From Saltatorellus ferox (GTDB lineage: Bacteria; Planctomycetota; UBA1135; GCA-002686595), in assembly GCA_007751475.1 (NCBI GenBank), contig CP036434.1, positions 2,852,001 to 2,916,000 of the forward strand: DNA of 64,000 bases. The letters are read 5' to 3'. Made by a program: the position numbers and the translations under genes. Positions 17,855-27,448 of this stretch are shown here, in pieces; positions within the stretch are counted from its first letter, which is position 1, and the number at the start of each line of letters is the position of its first letter. The notes under the pieces were generated by a model. That model searched no databases. It was not told the DNA's origin and was given only the letters and a program-made list of their open reading frames with translations.

Positions 17855-18703
17855 CTACGGCCGAAACAGGGCTCCCCGGATCAGGTCCAGGGCCACCGTC
17901 GGCGTGAAGTTCGCCTGGGCGAGGAGCAGGGTGCCGCTCTCTTGAAGGATCTGGAGGCGGGTGAGTTCGGCGGTTTCGGCGGCGATGTCCACGTCCTGGA
18001 CGCGGGAGAGGGCCTCTGCCATCGCCTCTCGCCGAGAGGAGATGACGCGGCCCGCCGACTCCAGCCGGTTCTGCAGTGCCCCGACCTCGCCGCGTGTGGA
18101 CGAGACCATGTCCAGGCCCACGTCCAAGGAGTCAAGGCTGCGGCTTGCCTGGTTGGATGAGCTGAAGCGGATCGACTGGAGGACCTCCAGCACGCGTGAG
18201 ATGTCCGACACCTTGAGGTCCACGGTCTCACCCCTTTCGGTGCCGACCTGGATGGCGATGCCGTTGTTGAAGAAGTCGCCGCCCTCTGCGAAGAGGTCGA
18301 TGCCGTTGAACCTCGCGGAGTCGACGAGACGCGCGGCGTCCTCGGCGAGCGAGGCTCGCTCCGAATCGATCACCTGGCGATCCCGCTGGCTGAGCGTCTC
18401 GCTCGCGGCCTTGACGCCGAGTTCGCGCGTCCGCTCGATGATCTCGGATAGCTCGGAGAGCGTGCCATCGGCGACCTTGAGGAGGCTGACGCCGTCCTCC
18501 GTATTGCGCCTGGCGACCACCAGCGAGCGGACCTCGCTGCGCATGCGCGCGGCAATCCCGACGCCCGCCGGGTCGTCCGCCGCTGTGGCGATCCGAAGTC
18601 CACTGGCGAGCCTCGCGTAGCTCCGACCTAGCAAGCGATCCGTTTCCCCCAGACGCCGGGCCATGCTCAAGCCCAGGACGTTGGATCCAATTCTGATGCC
18701 CAT
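17855..18703 (-). CDS. Short flagellin
   Basis: A 282-residue flagellin, the filament subunit exported through the flagellar type III system. The conserved N-terminal D0/D1 helices are clear (RLGETDRLLGRSYARLASGLRI, then ATAADDPAGVGIAARM). So is the C-terminal helix pair (SRVQDVDIAAETAELTRLQI, then LAQANFTPTVALDLI). There is almost no variable D2/D3 domain, hence the short length compared with ~500 in enteric bacteria. The start ATG directly abuts an AAAGGAG purine tract, an unusually tight spacing. It is a stand-alone gene with no other flagellar gene in the window. Palindrome locus A lies immediately past its 3' end. Confidence 0.93.
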   Translation of the reverse strand: MGIRIGSNVLGLSMARRLGETDRLLGRSYARLASGLRIATAADDPAGVGIAARMRSEVRSLVVARRNTEDGVSLLKVADGTLSELSEIIERTRELGVKAASETLSQRDRQVIDSERASLAEDAARLVDSARFNGIDLFAEGGDFFNNGIAIQVGTERGETVDLKVSDISRVLEVLQSIRFSSSNQASRSLDSLDVGLDMVSSTRGEVGALQNRLESAGRVISSRREAMAEALSRVQDVDIAAETAELTRLQILQESGTLLLAQANFTPTVALDLIRGALFRP

Positions 18704-18958
18704 CTCCTTTCCCCTCGGAGAGCGCGACTTCGACCTCTTGCCGAGCGATCGCGTGGGGAGCGGGATCGGGCCGCGACGGTGGGGGAAGAGAGCCCGGTTG
18801 GAGACGGGGAAGACTTCCAGGGAAAGTCACGAGCGAGACTACCGAGGGCGACCAGGGGCAACCGTGGGCCTGCTGGGGGGAAACGCCCGGTGTCGCTGAG
18901 GCTCCTCGCCGGGGATCGTGGCGCGCCCGGAGCCCCTTTGGGCTATGCTCATCGACCC

Positions 18959-19462
18959 ATGAAGAGCCCCCAGGACTCATCCAGCGCCGCCCACGCCGCG
19001 CCCCAGCCGGCGACACCGCCGGCCACGCCGCCGGACGCCCTCGCGCCGGTCGTGCTCGGTCTCCACCACGTCGCCATCGCCGTCCCCTCGATCGCGGACG
19101 CCCGCCCCGTCTACGAGGCGGCCCTCGGTATGCGCGCCACCGAGGTGGAGCACGTCGCCGACCAGCGCGTCGACGTTCTCGTCCTGGTCGCGGGCAGCCA
19201 GCGCATCGAACTCGTCGAACCCAGCACCGAGGACTCCCCGATCTCCAAGTTCCTCGAGCGCTCGGGAGGCCGCGCCGGTCTCCATCACCTCGCCTGGCAC
19301 GTCGCGGATGTCGCAGCCGCGATTCAGAGGCTGAAAGCGGCCGGGGTCCAGATGATCGATGACTCGCCGCGCGACGGATCGCATCATACGCGCATCGCCT
19401 TCGTCCATCCGCGCTCCACCGGCGGCGTGCTCATGGAACTCGTGGAAGATCCTGCGCTGTAA
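18959..19462 (+). CDS. mce: Methylmalonyl-CoA epimerase
   Basis: A 167-residue VOC/glyoxalase-fold protein; the start at ATG 18959 gives MKSPQDSS with a short Ala/Pro-rich leader before the domain. It interconverts (2S)- and (2R)-methylmalonyl-CoA in propionyl-CoA metabolism. Family features are LGLHHVAIAVPSI with the metal-binding His, the middle QRIELVEP, LHHLAWHVADV with a second His, and the terminal GVLMELVED with the metal-binding Glu. It is followed by an acyl-CoA carboxylase beta subunit, which supports this substrate rather than another VOC activity. Divergent from the flagellin gene across ~255 bp. Confidence 0.92.
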   Translation: MKSPQDSSSAAHAAPQPATPPATPPDALAPVVLGLHHVAIAVPSIADARPVYEAALGMRATEVEHVADQRVDVLVLVAGSQRIELVEPSTEDSPISKFLERSGGRAGLHHLAWHVADVAAAIQRLKAAGVQMIDDSPRDGSHHTRIAFVHPRSTGGVLMELVEDPAL

Positions 19463-19579
19463 CGACGCAGCGCAAGCCACCGACCGCGCCCTTCTCCTCG
19501 GCGCCCTTTTCCTCGGCGCCCTTTTCCTCCGCGCCCGCCGGCGACCTGACTCCCTCCTTCGCCCGAACCGCTCTCCACG

Positions 19580-21166
19580 ATGACCATCGACTCCGGTACC
19601 CCGAAGAACGCCACCTCCCCGTCGCGCGACCCTCTCCAGCGCCTGCGCGACATGCGCGAGCAGAGCCTCGTCGGCGGCGGAGAGAAACGCATCGCAGGAC
19701 AGCACGCCAAGGGCAAGATGACGGCGCGCGAGCGCATCGACTTCCTCGTCGACGAGGGCTCCTTCACCGAGCTCGATCGCTTCGTCACGCACCGCTGCAC
19801 GGACTTCGGCATGGAGGATCAGAAGATCCTCGGCGACGGCGTCGTCACCGGCCACGCGCGCATCGATGGCCGCCCTGTCTACCTCTTCAGCCAGGACTTC
19901 ACGGTCTTCGGGGGCAGCCTCTCCGAGACGCACGCCGAGAAGATCTGCAAGATCATGGACCTCGCGCTCAAGGTCGGGGTGCCGGTGATCGGACTCAATG
20001 ACTCCGGAGGAGCCCGGATCCAGGAAGGCGTTCAGAGCCTCGGCGGCTACGCCGAGATCTTCTGGCGCAATACCCAGGCGTCCGGCGTGATCCCGCAGCT
20101 GTCGGGCATCCTCGGCCCGTGCGCGGGCGGCGCGGTCTACAGCCCCGCGCTCACGGACTTCGTCGCGATGGTGGAGGGGAACTCCTACATGCATATCACG
20201 GGTCCCGACGTCGTCAAGACGGTGACCCACGAGGAAGTCACGAGCGAGGACCTCGGCGGCGCGTCCGTGCACAACTCGAAGTCGGGCGTCGCGCACTTCG
20301 CGACCTCCGACGACAAGAGCTGCCTGCTGCTCCTGCGCAAGCTGCTTTCGTACCTGCCGCTGAACAACGCCGAAGAGCCCCCGTTCGTGGAGACCGACGA
20401 TCCTTCGGATCGCGAGGACGAAGCCCTCGACTCGATCGTGCCGGCGGACCCACAGAAACCCTACGACATGACGAAGGTCATCGACCGCATCGTCGACGAG
20501 GGCTCGTGGATGGAGGTCCAGGAGGGCTGGGCGCGCAACATGCTGATCGGCTTCGCGCGCCTCGGTGGCCGCGTCGTCGGCATCGTCGCGAATCAGCCAG
20601 CGGTCCTCGCAGGGTGCCTGGATATCGACGCCAGCGAGAAGGGCGCGCGCTTCATTCGCTTCTGCGATGCGTTCAACATCCCCATCGTGACGTTCGAGGA
20701 CGTTCCGGGCTTCCTGCCGGGGACCGTCCAGGAGCACATGGGGATCATCCGCCGCGGGGCCAAGCTGCTCTACGCGTACTGCGAGGCGACCGTCCCGCTC
20801 CTGACCGTCATCACCCGCAAGGCCTACGGTGGCGCGTACGACGTCATGGCGTCGAAGCACATCCGCGCGGACGTCAACATCGCCTGGCCGGGCGCAATGG
20901 TCGCGGTGATGGGGGCGGCGGGCGCTGCCAAGATCATCCATCGCCGCGAGATCCAGGAGTCGAGCGATCCGGCCGCCACCGAGAAGCAGCGCGCGGACGA
21001 GTACGATGCCACGTTCAACAACCCCTACCGCGCGGCGGCCCGCGGCTTCGTGGACGACGTCATCGAGGCCTCCAAGACGCGTCCGTACCTGATCCGGTCC
21101 CTCGAGCTCTTGCGCACCAAGAACGAGAATCGACCGGTCCGTAAGCACGGGAACATACCTCTCTAA
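19580..21166 (+). CDS. Acyl-CoA (propionyl-CoA) carboxylase, beta/carboxyltransferase subunit
   Basis: A 528-residue biotin-dependent carboxyltransferase. It transfers CO2 from carboxybiotin to an acyl-CoA, most likely propionyl-CoA, giving methylmalonyl-CoA for the epimerase encoded just upstream. Both crotonase-like halves are visible: [19 protein letters not shown] and [19 protein letters not shown] in the first, and [32 protein letters not shown] and the terminal HGNIPL in the second. A biotin carboxylase/BCCP alpha subunit is not in this window. The 117-bp gap before it holds three near-repeats of GCGCCCTTTTCCTCG. Confidence 0.93.
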   Translation: MTIDSGTPKNATSPSRDPLQRLRDMREQSLVGGGEKRIAGQHAKGKMTARERIDFLVDEGSFTELDRFVTHRCTDFGMEDQKILGDGVVTGHARIDGRPVYLFSQDFTVFGGSLSETHAEKICKIMDLALKVGVPVIGLNDSGGARIQEGVQSLGGYAEIFWRNTQASGVIPQLSGILGPCAGGAVYSPALTDFVAMVEGNSYMHITGPDVVKTVTHEEVTSEDLGGASVHNSKSGVAHFATSDDKSCLLLLRKLLSYLPLNNAEEPPFVETDDPSDREDEALDSIVPADPQKPYDMTKVIDRIVDEGSWMEVQEGWARNMLIGFARLGGRVVGIVANQPAVLAGCLDIDASEKGARFIRFCDAFNIPIVTFEDVPGFLPGTVQEHMGIIRRGAKLLYAYCEATVPLLTVITRKAYGGAYDVMASKHIRADVNIAWPGAMVAVMGAAGAAKIIHRREIQESSDPAATEKQRADEYDATFNNPYRAAARGFVDDVIEASKTRPYLIRSLELLRTKNENRPVRKHGNIPL

Positions 21167-21191
21167 GGGCGGAACCGCACGGGCTGGTCGG

Positions 21192-22250
21192 ATGGGAAAG
21201 TGGAGTCGTCGCCTTCTGATTCTCGCCGTTTCGTGCGGGGCCTCGCTCCTCGTGATCGAGGCCAGCTTCCGGGCGCTCATGGTTCGGCGCTTCGAAAAGG
21301 CGACGGCTGCGTACCGGCATGATCTCTGGCGCATCGATCCAGGAACCGGCCACCTCTACTCGATGCACCCGGGGGCGGCGCGAGTCAATCGCGTCTCCGA
21401 GGAGCCCGACGCCTGGACGTGGAGCTACACGATCGGAGACGACGGACTGCGGGCGGATCCCATGGGCGACTCGACGGAAACTTCGACGGAAACTCCGACG
21501 GGCGCCCTCGACATCATCGTGATCGGCGACTCGTACACGTTCGGCTGGGGCGTCGAGGACGATGAGACGTTTCCGGTCCTGCTGGCCCAGCGCCTGAAAG
21601 AGGGCGAAGGACTCTCGAACGTGAGGGTCAAGAATGCCGGCGTCTCCGGCTTCAACACCATGCAGGAAGCGTCCTTCCTGGAGTCCCGGTGGGAGGAGTG
21701 GCAGCCCGATGTGGTTGTGCTCGGTTTCGTCATGAACGACGCGGAGCCGCCGCGGCTCGTGCCCCGGGACCCGCGTGAGAGGTACGGCGATTCGCCCCTG
21801 TGGGTTCTGGAAGAGCTGCTCCTCCGCACCGGACTCGAGGTTCCGGGGTGGGCGGAGCACCGCTCCCATCGGCAACGACCGTACCTGGAGCAGTTTCGAG
21901 ACGGGGCCGTCGAGGGAGCGCGTTGTCGCCGCTCTCTGGCCAGGATCGCGGCGCTCTGCGCGGAGCATTCCGTGCCGCTTCTGCTGTTCGTACTTCCGGA
22001 CATGACCGAGCTTCCACGCCAGCCGGGCCAGTCGTATCGGTACGCCAGCATCCATCACCGGATGAGCGGATGGGCCGGCGACCTCGGGATCGAGGCCCAC
22101 GACCTCGGGCCACTGTTCGAAGGCGCGGACCGCGACGCAATGATGATTCCCGGTGACGGGCATCCGACGGCCCTGGCGCTGGATCTCATGGCAGGGGCGA
22201 TGGTGGTACCGGTCGCGCGAGTCGCCCGACTCTTCTCCCTTCGCCGCTAA
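21192..22250 (+). CDS. Membrane-anchored SGNH/GDSL-type hydrolase
   Basis: A 352-residue protein with an N-terminal hydrophobic segment (LLILAVSCGASLLVIEASF) followed by an SGNH fold. Block I is IIVIGDSYTFGWG with the nucleophilic Ser, block II Gly is in KNAGVSGFNT, block III is VLGFVMND with Asn, and the terminal block V is IPGDGHPTALALD with the catalytic Asp/His. Such enzymes hydrolyse or transfer acyl esters, for example on surface polysaccharides. The substrate is unknown. It has its own ATG 25 bases after the carboxylase stop. Confidence 0.82.
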   Translation: MGKWSRRLLILAVSCGASLLVIEASFRALMVRRFEKATAAYRHDLWRIDPGTGHLYSMHPGAARVNRVSEEPDAWTWSYTIGDDGLRADPMGDSTETSTETPTGALDIIVIGDSYTFGWGVEDDETFPVLLAQRLKEGEGLSNVRVKNAGVSGFNTMQEASFLESRWEEWQPDVVVLGFVMNDAEPPRLVPRDPRERYGDSPLWVLEELLLRTGLEVPGWAEHRSHRQRPYLEQFRDGAVEGARCRRSLARIAALCAEHSVPLLLFVLPDMTELPRQPGQSYRYASIHHRMSGWAGDLGIEAHDLGPLFEGADRDAMMIPGDGHPTALALDLMAGAMVVPVARVARLFSLRR

Positions 22251-22467
22251 ATCTGGTCCCGCAGAGGCGATTCTGGCGGCTTTCGGGCCGTTCCGGCATA
22301 CACATGGCGGGCAAGGGGACTATTCTCTTTGGCTCGACTGGCCGCCCGCCATTCGTCGAGAGCCCACTGGCCTGGCTCTACCGCCCCTTTTCTGGAATTT
22401 ATTCCGTAGGTGCCCCGAGTTTTGGCCGAGCCACTTCCGCGCAGCGAACCTGCGCGAACCAAGCCCC

Positions 22468-22689
22468 ATGGAACTCACTCTTCCCCAGCGCCTCCAGCAG
22501 TCCGTTCAGGGCTCCTTCCACAAGACCGCGCTCCTGCAAAAGCGCGTGCGTGAGCTGATCCGCGGCGCGTCGCCGCTCGTCGAAACCCGCGAGACCAACC
22601 CCATCAAGGTCGCGTTCCTCGAGATGGAGCGAGGGCTCATCGAGTTGATCCCGGACGAAGAGGGCCAGGCGCCCCCGCCGCAGGAGTAG
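22468..22689 (+). CDS. rpoZ: DNA-directed RNA polymerase omega subunit (probable)
   Basis: A small 73-residue protein starting at ATG 22468. The pattern KTALLQKRVRELIRG...NPIKVAFLEMERGLI matches the omega-subunit layout of a KR-R-L helix, an NP/KP turn, and an A-x-x-E-(x)4-G-x-I helix. Omega helps fold and latch the beta-prime subunit of RNA polymerase. It begins the run leading to lpxK, with 10 bases between stop and next start. Sequence is divergent and short, so the name is likely but not certain. Confidence 0.7.
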   Translation: MELTLPQRLQQSVQGSFHKTALLQKRVRELIRGASPLVETRETNPIKVAFLEMERGLIELIPDEEGQAPPPQE

Positions 22690-22699
22690 CGGCCCACGC

Positions 22700-23887
22700 A
22701 TGGATCCTGACCGGCGACGCGATCGCGGGGTCGGATCCAGCTCCGCCATGAATGCCCGACCCGATCGGCGTCTCGCCCAGCGGGGTGGATGGATCGAATG
22801 CTTGCGCGCTCCTGCGATGCTCTTCGGGGCGATCGCGCGGGCGCGCAGCGCGATGTATACGCGGCGGCTTCTGCCCTCGTACGACGTAGGCACACCCGTG
22901 ATCTCGGTAGGTAACGTCGTGGCGGGCGGAACCGGGAAGACGCCGATGATCGTCTGGCTGGCGAAGGAGCTGAAGGCCCGCGGTCGAACGCCCGGGATCA
23001 TCTCCCGGGGCTACCGCGCGCCAGGGGATTTCGCCCGCGGCGCGAGCCATGAGAGGGAACGCGGGGACGGGAATCGCAATGACGAGGCCCGTATGCTGGA
23101 CGACATGCTCCCCGGCGTCCTTCACGTTCAGAACCGCGACCGCGTCGCGGCCGCGAGGCAGCTGGCCGAAGTGGGGGTCGATGCGATCCTCGTGGACGAC
23201 GGCTTCCAGCACCGCAGGCTGGCCCGCGACGTCGATATCGTGCTCGTGGATGCGCTCCGTCCTTTCGGACTTCCGGCGCCGCCCGAGGGCGGAGAACCGG
23301 TCCGAGCCTTTCTCCCGCGCGGCCTGATGCGCGAGCCGCTCGTCGCGCTCCAGCGCGCGGACGCGATCGTTCTGACGCGCGTGGACACGGTTTCGGGCGA
23401 GACACTGGAGCGCCTGGAGGCGCTGCTGGGCGAAGCCGCGCCCGGCGTGCCGCTCGTGCACAGCCAGCATCGCCCGACCTGCCTTCGCGAGGCGGGTACG
23501 CTGCATTCCCTCGGGGAGCTGCGAGGCGCCGAAGTCGACCTGTTCAGCGGCATCGGGAATCCCGGCGCCTTCGAGCGCACGGTCCACGACCTCGGAGGCA
23601 AAGTGATCTCGCACCGCGCGTTCGGGGACCACCACGCCTTCCGGCCCGAGGACCTCGCGGGCCTCGGCGTCGATCGTCCCGCGCTCACGACGGCCAAGGA
23701 CGCGGCGCGGCTCACGCTCCAGGCCGAAGTTCAGCCCGAGATCCAGGCGCCCCCGCGCCTCTGGGTCCTCGATGTCGAGCTCGCGATCGTCGAGAACGAG
23801 GCCGCGCTCTCGGCGATTCTCGACCGATTGCCCGAGTCGGACGCGGGGCGCATGCGCGCGTCCATCCACGGGGGCCTCCATGGTTGA
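22700..23887 (+). CDS. lpxK: Tetraacyldisaccharide 4'-kinase
   Basis: A 395-residue kinase that phosphorylates the 4' position of the lipid A precursor at the inner membrane. The hallmark P-loop VISVGNVVAGGTGKTPMIVW is at residues ~70-90, followed by RTPGIISRGYRAPG, VDAILVDDGFQHRRLARDVDIVLVDA and the C-terminal FSGIGNPGAFERTV. It shows that this lineage makes a lipid-A-based outer membrane. The stop overlaps the next start by 8 bases, so the cluster with the acyltransferase and hldE is one operon. Confidence 0.95.
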   Translation: MDPDRRRDRGVGSSSAMNARPDRRLAQRGGWIECLRAPAMLFGAIARARSAMYTRRLLPSYDVGTPVISVGNVVAGGTGKTPMIVWLAKELKARGRTPGIISRGYRAPGDFARGASHERERGDGNRNDEARMLDDMLPGVLHVQNRDRVAAARQLAEVGVDAILVDDGFQHRRLARDVDIVLVDALRPFGLPAPPEGGEPVRAFLPRGLMREPLVALQRADAIVLTRVDTVSGETLERLEALLGEAAPGVPLVHSQHRPTCLREAGTLHSLGELRGAEVDLFSGIGNPGAFERTVHDLGGKVISHRAFGDHHAFRPEDLAGLGVDRPALTTAKDAARLTLQAEVQPEIQAPPRLWVLDVELAIVENEAALSAILDRLPESDAGRMRASIHGGLHG

Positions 23888-24908
23888 TTCGATGGTGGGC
23901 GCTCCCGAAGCTCTGCCGCGCGTCACGCGGTTCGACGACCAGCGCATCGAGCTCCCGAAGGAAGGCTGGCCCGTGGAGGTGCCACCGTTCCGCGACGAAC
24001 GCTTCCGATCGCTCTGGCACCGATTCCTGTACGTCGCCATGCGAGGGGCGCAGCGGACGGTGTACGTGATGCCGTCCCCGGTGCGCGCGGCGATCGTGAA
24101 CACGCTCGCGTTCTTCGGCCGCGTCTTCGATCGTCGGCACACGGAGGCCGCGCGCGACTACATCTCCAGCGCGCTACCGAAGGCCACGCCGGGCGAGGTC
24201 GACGGTCTCATCCAGCGCGCCTGGCGCCACCTGCTTCGGATGGCGGTCGTTTCGGAGGGAGTGAGTTCGCGTCTCATGGGGCAGCGACTCGGCGACCACT
24301 ACGAGGTCTACATGTGCCCCGAGGCCGAGGAGCTGATCGCTGCGAAATCGCCTGCGATCTTCGTCACGGCTCACGCGGGCTACTGGGAGGCGAGCTGCCC
24401 GGGCGTGATCGGCCTCGGCGTCCCGCCTGCCTACGCCATCGGCAAGGCGCCGCGGAACGACTTCGTGGCGCAGCACATCCAGGAGATGCGCGAGAGCCAG
24501 GGGATGCGCCTGATCCCGCGCAACGGCGCCATGTCTGCCGTGCCCGCCGCCCTCAGGGCAGGTTCCATCGTGGGGATGCTGATGGATCATCGCCCGCGGC
24601 AGAAGCCGGTCTACGCCCCCTTCTTCGGCCGCCCCGCCGCCTGCGATCGCAGCGCCGGCGTGCTCCTGCGCCGTGTGAAGGTCCCGCTCGTGTTTTACGG
24701 CTGCTACAGCGTCCCCGGAACGGACCCGCTGAAGAACTGGCGCTTCCAGCTGCGCTTTCCGCGCGTGATCCAGCCCGAGGAACTCAGCGGGCTCGGGCCG
24801 GAAGAGATCGCCGCCGCCGTCAACGCCGAGCTGGAAGGCCTGATTCTCCACCGGCCCGATGAAGTCTTTTGGCTGCACGACCGATTCAAGGGTGCGCCTG
24901 CGCCCTGA
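23880..24908 (+). CDS. LpxL/HtrB-family lipid A biosynthesis acyltransferase
   Basis: A 342-residue protein starting at ATG 23880 inside the end of lpxK. It belongs to the lysophospholipid/lipid A acyltransferase family that adds secondary acyl chains to Kdo-lipid A. The catalytic HX4E motif is seen as TAHAGYWEASCPG around residue 165. GMLMDHRPRQKPVYAPFFGRPA (substrate pocket) and KVPLVFYGCYSV follow. The C-terminus ends HRPDEVFWLHDRFK, as in LpxL-type proteins. Clustering with lpxK and hldE supports lipid A/core assembly. Confidence 0.9.
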   Translation: MVDSMVGAPEALPRVTRFDDQRIELPKEGWPVEVPPFRDERFRSLWHRFLYVAMRGAQRTVYVMPSPVRAAIVNTLAFFGRVFDRRHTEAARDYISSALPKATPGEVDGLIQRAWRHLLRMAVVSEGVSSRLMGQRLGDHYEVYMCPEAEELIAAKSPAIFVTAHAGYWEASCPGVIGLGVPPAYAIGKAPRNDFVAQHIQEMRESQGMRLIPRNGAMSAVPAALRAGSIVGMLMDHRPRQKPVYAPFFGRPAACDRSAGVLLRRVKVPLVFYGCYSVPGTDPLKNWRFQLRFPRVIQPEELSGLGPEEIAAAVNAELEGLILHRPDEVFWLHDRFKGAPAP

Positions 24909-24913
24909 CCGCC

Positions 24914-25948
24914 ATGTCTCTATCCCCCGCTTCCGATTTGACCAGCCACGGCCCTGACCTTCATCCGTTCCCCGAGATGCGGAGCGTTTCGCTCTATCCG
25001 CTGGATACGCGCGAGAGCCTCGTCACGACGCGGGACTTCTGCTCGGTGCCTGATCCCGTGCCAGGCTTCGAGGGGTTCGTCGACGCGCTGCCCGACATCT
25101 ACGCGGGCACCCATTTCAAGGACCTCGTGAACCGCATCGTCGCCGCACGCCTCGCGGGCAAGCCGGTGGCCTTCGCGATGGGGGCGCACGTGCTGAAGGT
25201 CGGCCTCGCGCCGCTCCTGATCGACCTGATGGAGCGTGGCGTCATCACCCACGTGGCGCTCAACTCCGCGGGTGCCATCCACGACTTCGAGATCGCGACG
25301 GCTGGCCACACCTCGGAGCGCGTGGACACGCAGCTTCCTGCGGGGCTCTTCGGCTTCGCCGACGAGACGGGGCGCGGGATCGCCGAGGGAGCTCGCCGCG
25401 GAGCGCATCCTGATGACGGCGAGGAAGCGGGCTTCGGCCGCGGTCTCGGCCGCAATCTTCTGGGACTGGCTCCGAAGAACGTGCACCTCTCGGTGCCAGC
25501 GAACGCGGTGAGGCTCGGCGTCGGCGTCACCTGCCACGTGTCGATCGGCGCGGACATCGTGCACATGCACCCCGCCTGCAACGGGGCCGACCTCGGCGCG
25601 GCGGCGCTGGCCGACTTCCAGCACGTGTGCCGCACGGTATCCCAGCTGGGATTCGCGAAGGGAGAGGACGCGAGCGGACCCGGCGGAGTCTGGCTGAACG
25701 TCGGCTGCGCCGTGATCTTGCCCGAGATCTTCCTGAAGGCGGTCAGCGTCGCGATCAACCTCGGGTACGACCTCGGGAACATCACGACGGGCAACCTCGA
25801 CATGATCCGTCAGTACCGCGCCGAGACCAACGTCGTTCGTCGTCCGCCCGGCACCGGCATCACGCTCGTCGGCCAGCACGAACTCCTCCTTCCGCTCCTC
25901 CGTATGGCCGTTCTCTCGAAGCTTCCGGGGGGCCGCGTCAGCGCCTGA
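24914..25948 (+). CDS. Deoxyhypusine-synthase-like protein in LPS operon
   Basis: A 344-residue protein starting at ATG 24914, 5 bases after the acyltransferase stop and 3 bases before hldE. Segments such as NSAGAIHDFEIATAGHTSE, ADIVHMHPACNGADLGAAAL and WLNVGCAVILPEIFLKAVSV give a Rossmann-like alpha/beta protein. By position and spacing they recall the NAD-binding fold of deoxyhypusine synthase, where TAGG-type and GAD-type motifs bind NAD and spermidine. No eIF-5A substrate is expected in bacteria and no catalytic lysine can be confidently aligned, so the reaction is unknown. Tight coupling to hldE suggests a role with heptose or another core sugar. Confidence 0.6.
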   Translation: MSLSPASDLTSHGPDLHPFPEMRSVSLYPLDTRESLVTTRDFCSVPDPVPGFEGFVDALPDIYAGTHFKDLVNRIVAARLAGKPVAFAMGAHVLKVGLAPLLIDLMERGVITHVALNSAGAIHDFEIATAGHTSERVDTQLPAGLFGFADETGRGIAEGARRGAHPDDGEEAGFGRGLGRNLLGLAPKNVHLSVPANAVRLGVGVTCHVSIGADIVHMHPACNGADLGAAALADFQHVCRTVSQLGFAKGEDASGPGGVWLNVGCAVILPEIFLKAVSVAINLGYDLGNITTGNLDMIRQYRAETNVVRRPPGTGITLVGQHELLLPLLRMAVLSKLPGGRVSA

Positions 25949-25951
25949 TCC

Positions 25952-27448
25952 ATGCCTGATACTCAATCGCTTCTGGCCCTCCTCGAAGTCGCCCGTACAC
26001 CGCGGGTCGTCATCATCGGCGACCTGATCATCGACCGATATGTGTCCGGCGACGTGCGCCGAATCTCGCCGGAGGCGCCGATCCCGGTGCTGGCCGCGAA
26101 GTCGTCCGAACTTCGACTGGGCGGCGCGGGGAACGTGGCGGCGAACCTGCGCGCGATGGACGCCGTGGTCGAGATCGTCGGGATCGTCGGCGACGACGGC
26201 CATGGCCGAGCGATGCGGGAGCTCTTCGACAAGGTCCAGATCGGCCACAAGGGCGTCGTCATCGACCCGACTCGCCCGACGATCGAGAAGACGCGGATGC
26301 TCAGCGGCGTCCACCAGATGATCCGCGTCGACTGGGAGGACCCGAGGCCGCTCGATGGAGCGGCGCTTCGGAGCGTCCTCGGCGGCCTCGAAGCCGCGAT
26401 CGAAGGAGCGGATGCCGTCGTCCTTTCGGACTATGGGAAGGGCATGCTGCCCCCCGAGGTCCTGGCCGCCGCCATCCGCGCGTGTCGCCAGCGAAGCATT
26501 CCCGTGCTGGTCGATCCGAAGGGGACGGACTATTCGCGCTACTCCGGTGCGACGCTCATCACGCCGAACCGCAAGGAGGCGGAGGAGGCGCTGGGCTACA
26601 AGATCGAGCCGCTCTCCAGGCTGGCGGAGGCGGCGGACGAGCTCATCCGCGTGGCCAATCTCGACGAGACGCTCATCACGCTCGGTGCCGACGGCATCTA
26701 CTATCGCACGAAGGACGGCCGCCTGGAGGGGCGCGTTCCCACGCAGGCGCGGGCGGTCTTCGACGTGACCGGCGCGGGTGACACCGTGGTCGCGCACCTG
26801 GCGTTCCATCTCGGATGCAGGGTCGACCTCCCGGCCGCCGTGGCCCTGGCGAACCACGCAGCTGGCATCGTCGTCGCCAAGCTCGGGACGCACTCGGTCA
26901 CGCGGGCGGAGCTGACGGACAGGCTCAGCCAGCACCTGCCCCACGAGGGCAAGGTCGTGGCCCGGGCCAACGTCGGCTCGGTGATCGACGCCTGGCGCGC
27001 CGACGGCAAGCGCGTGGTGTTCACGAACGGTTGCTTCGACGTTCTCCACGCAGGGCACGTCCGGTACCTGCGCTTCTCGCGTTCCAAGGGGGACGCGCTG
27101 ATCGTGGGCATCAACGACGATGCCAGCGTGACGCGGCTCAAGGGACCTTCGCGTCCCGTGAATGGCCTCGAGGATCGGATGGAGGTTCTCGCCGCGCTGG
27201 AGTTCGTCGACGCCGTGGTGTCCTTCGAAGAAGACACGCCCAAGAAGCTCGTCGAGCAAGTCTCGCCGGACGTGCTCGTCAAGGGAGAGGACTACGCGAA
27301 CAAGCTCGTCGTGGGGGCCGACTGGGTCGAAGCCCACGGAGGCCAGGTGGTTCTCGCGCCCCTCCTCGACGGGCGCTCCACCACCGGCATCTTGAGCCGA
27401 GCCAGTCAAGCGGGTCAGGCCGGGGCCTCGCCGGAGGGCCAAGCGTAA
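25952..27448 (+). CDS. hldE: Bifunctional heptose 7-phosphate kinase / heptose 1-phosphate adenylyltransferase
   Basis: A 498-residue fusion enzyme of ADP-L-glycero-D-manno-heptose synthesis for the LPS core. Residues ~1-320 are a PfkB/ribokinase-type kinase: VVIIGDLIIDRYVSGDVRRI, LGGAGNVAANLRAM, and the anion-hole/catalytic DVTGAGDTVVAHLAF. Residues ~345-498 are a nucleotidyltransferase: FTNGCFDVLHAGHVRYLRFS with the HxGH motif, VGINDDASV, VLVKGEDYA and GRSTTGIL. Gene length and domain order equal those of the classical HldE (RfaE). The stop codon overlaps the apparent start of the downstream permease. Confidence 0.96.
   Translation: MPDTQSLLALLEVARTPRVVIIGDLIIDRYVSGDVRRISPEAPIPVLAAKSSELRLGGAGNVAANLRAMDAVVEIVGIVGDDGHGRAMRELFDKVQIGHKGVVIDPTRPTIEKTRMLSGVHQMIRVDWEDPRPLDGAALRSVLGGLEAAIEGADAVVLSDYGKGMLPPEVLAAAIRACRQRSIPVLVDPKGTDYSRYSGATLITPNRKEAEEALGYKIEPLSRLAEAADELIRVANLDETLITLGADGIYYRTKDGRLEGRVPTQARAVFDVTGAGDTVVAHLAFHLGCRVDLPAAVALANHAAGIVVAKLGTHSVTRAELTDRLSQHLPHEGKVVARANVGSVIDAWRADGKRVVFTNGCFDVLHAGHVRYLRFSRSKGDALIVGINDDASVTRLKGPSRPVNGLEDRMEVLAALEFVDAVVSFEEDTPKKLVEQVSPDVLVKGEDYANKLVVGADWVEAHGGQVVLAPLLDGRSTTGILSRASQAGQAGASPEGQA

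Noticed and set aside
16424..17945. Long open frames on both strands within palindrome locus A (up to ~360 codons), and similar ones in loci B and C
   Set aside because: Their products are Arg/Ala/Pro-rich, overlap each other on both strands, share no domain, and derive from inverted and tandem repeats lacking stops because of high GC. They are repeat DNA, not genes.
18704..18958. Sigma-28 or sigma-54 promoter upstream of the flagellin
   Set aside because: I could not find a convincing TAAA/GCCGATAA or GG-N10-GC pair at a proper distance from the start codon.
18977..21334. 785-codon minus-strand frame opposite the acyl-CoA carboxylase
   Set aside because: It lies antisense to clearly conserved mce and carboxylase genes and its product lacks any domain.
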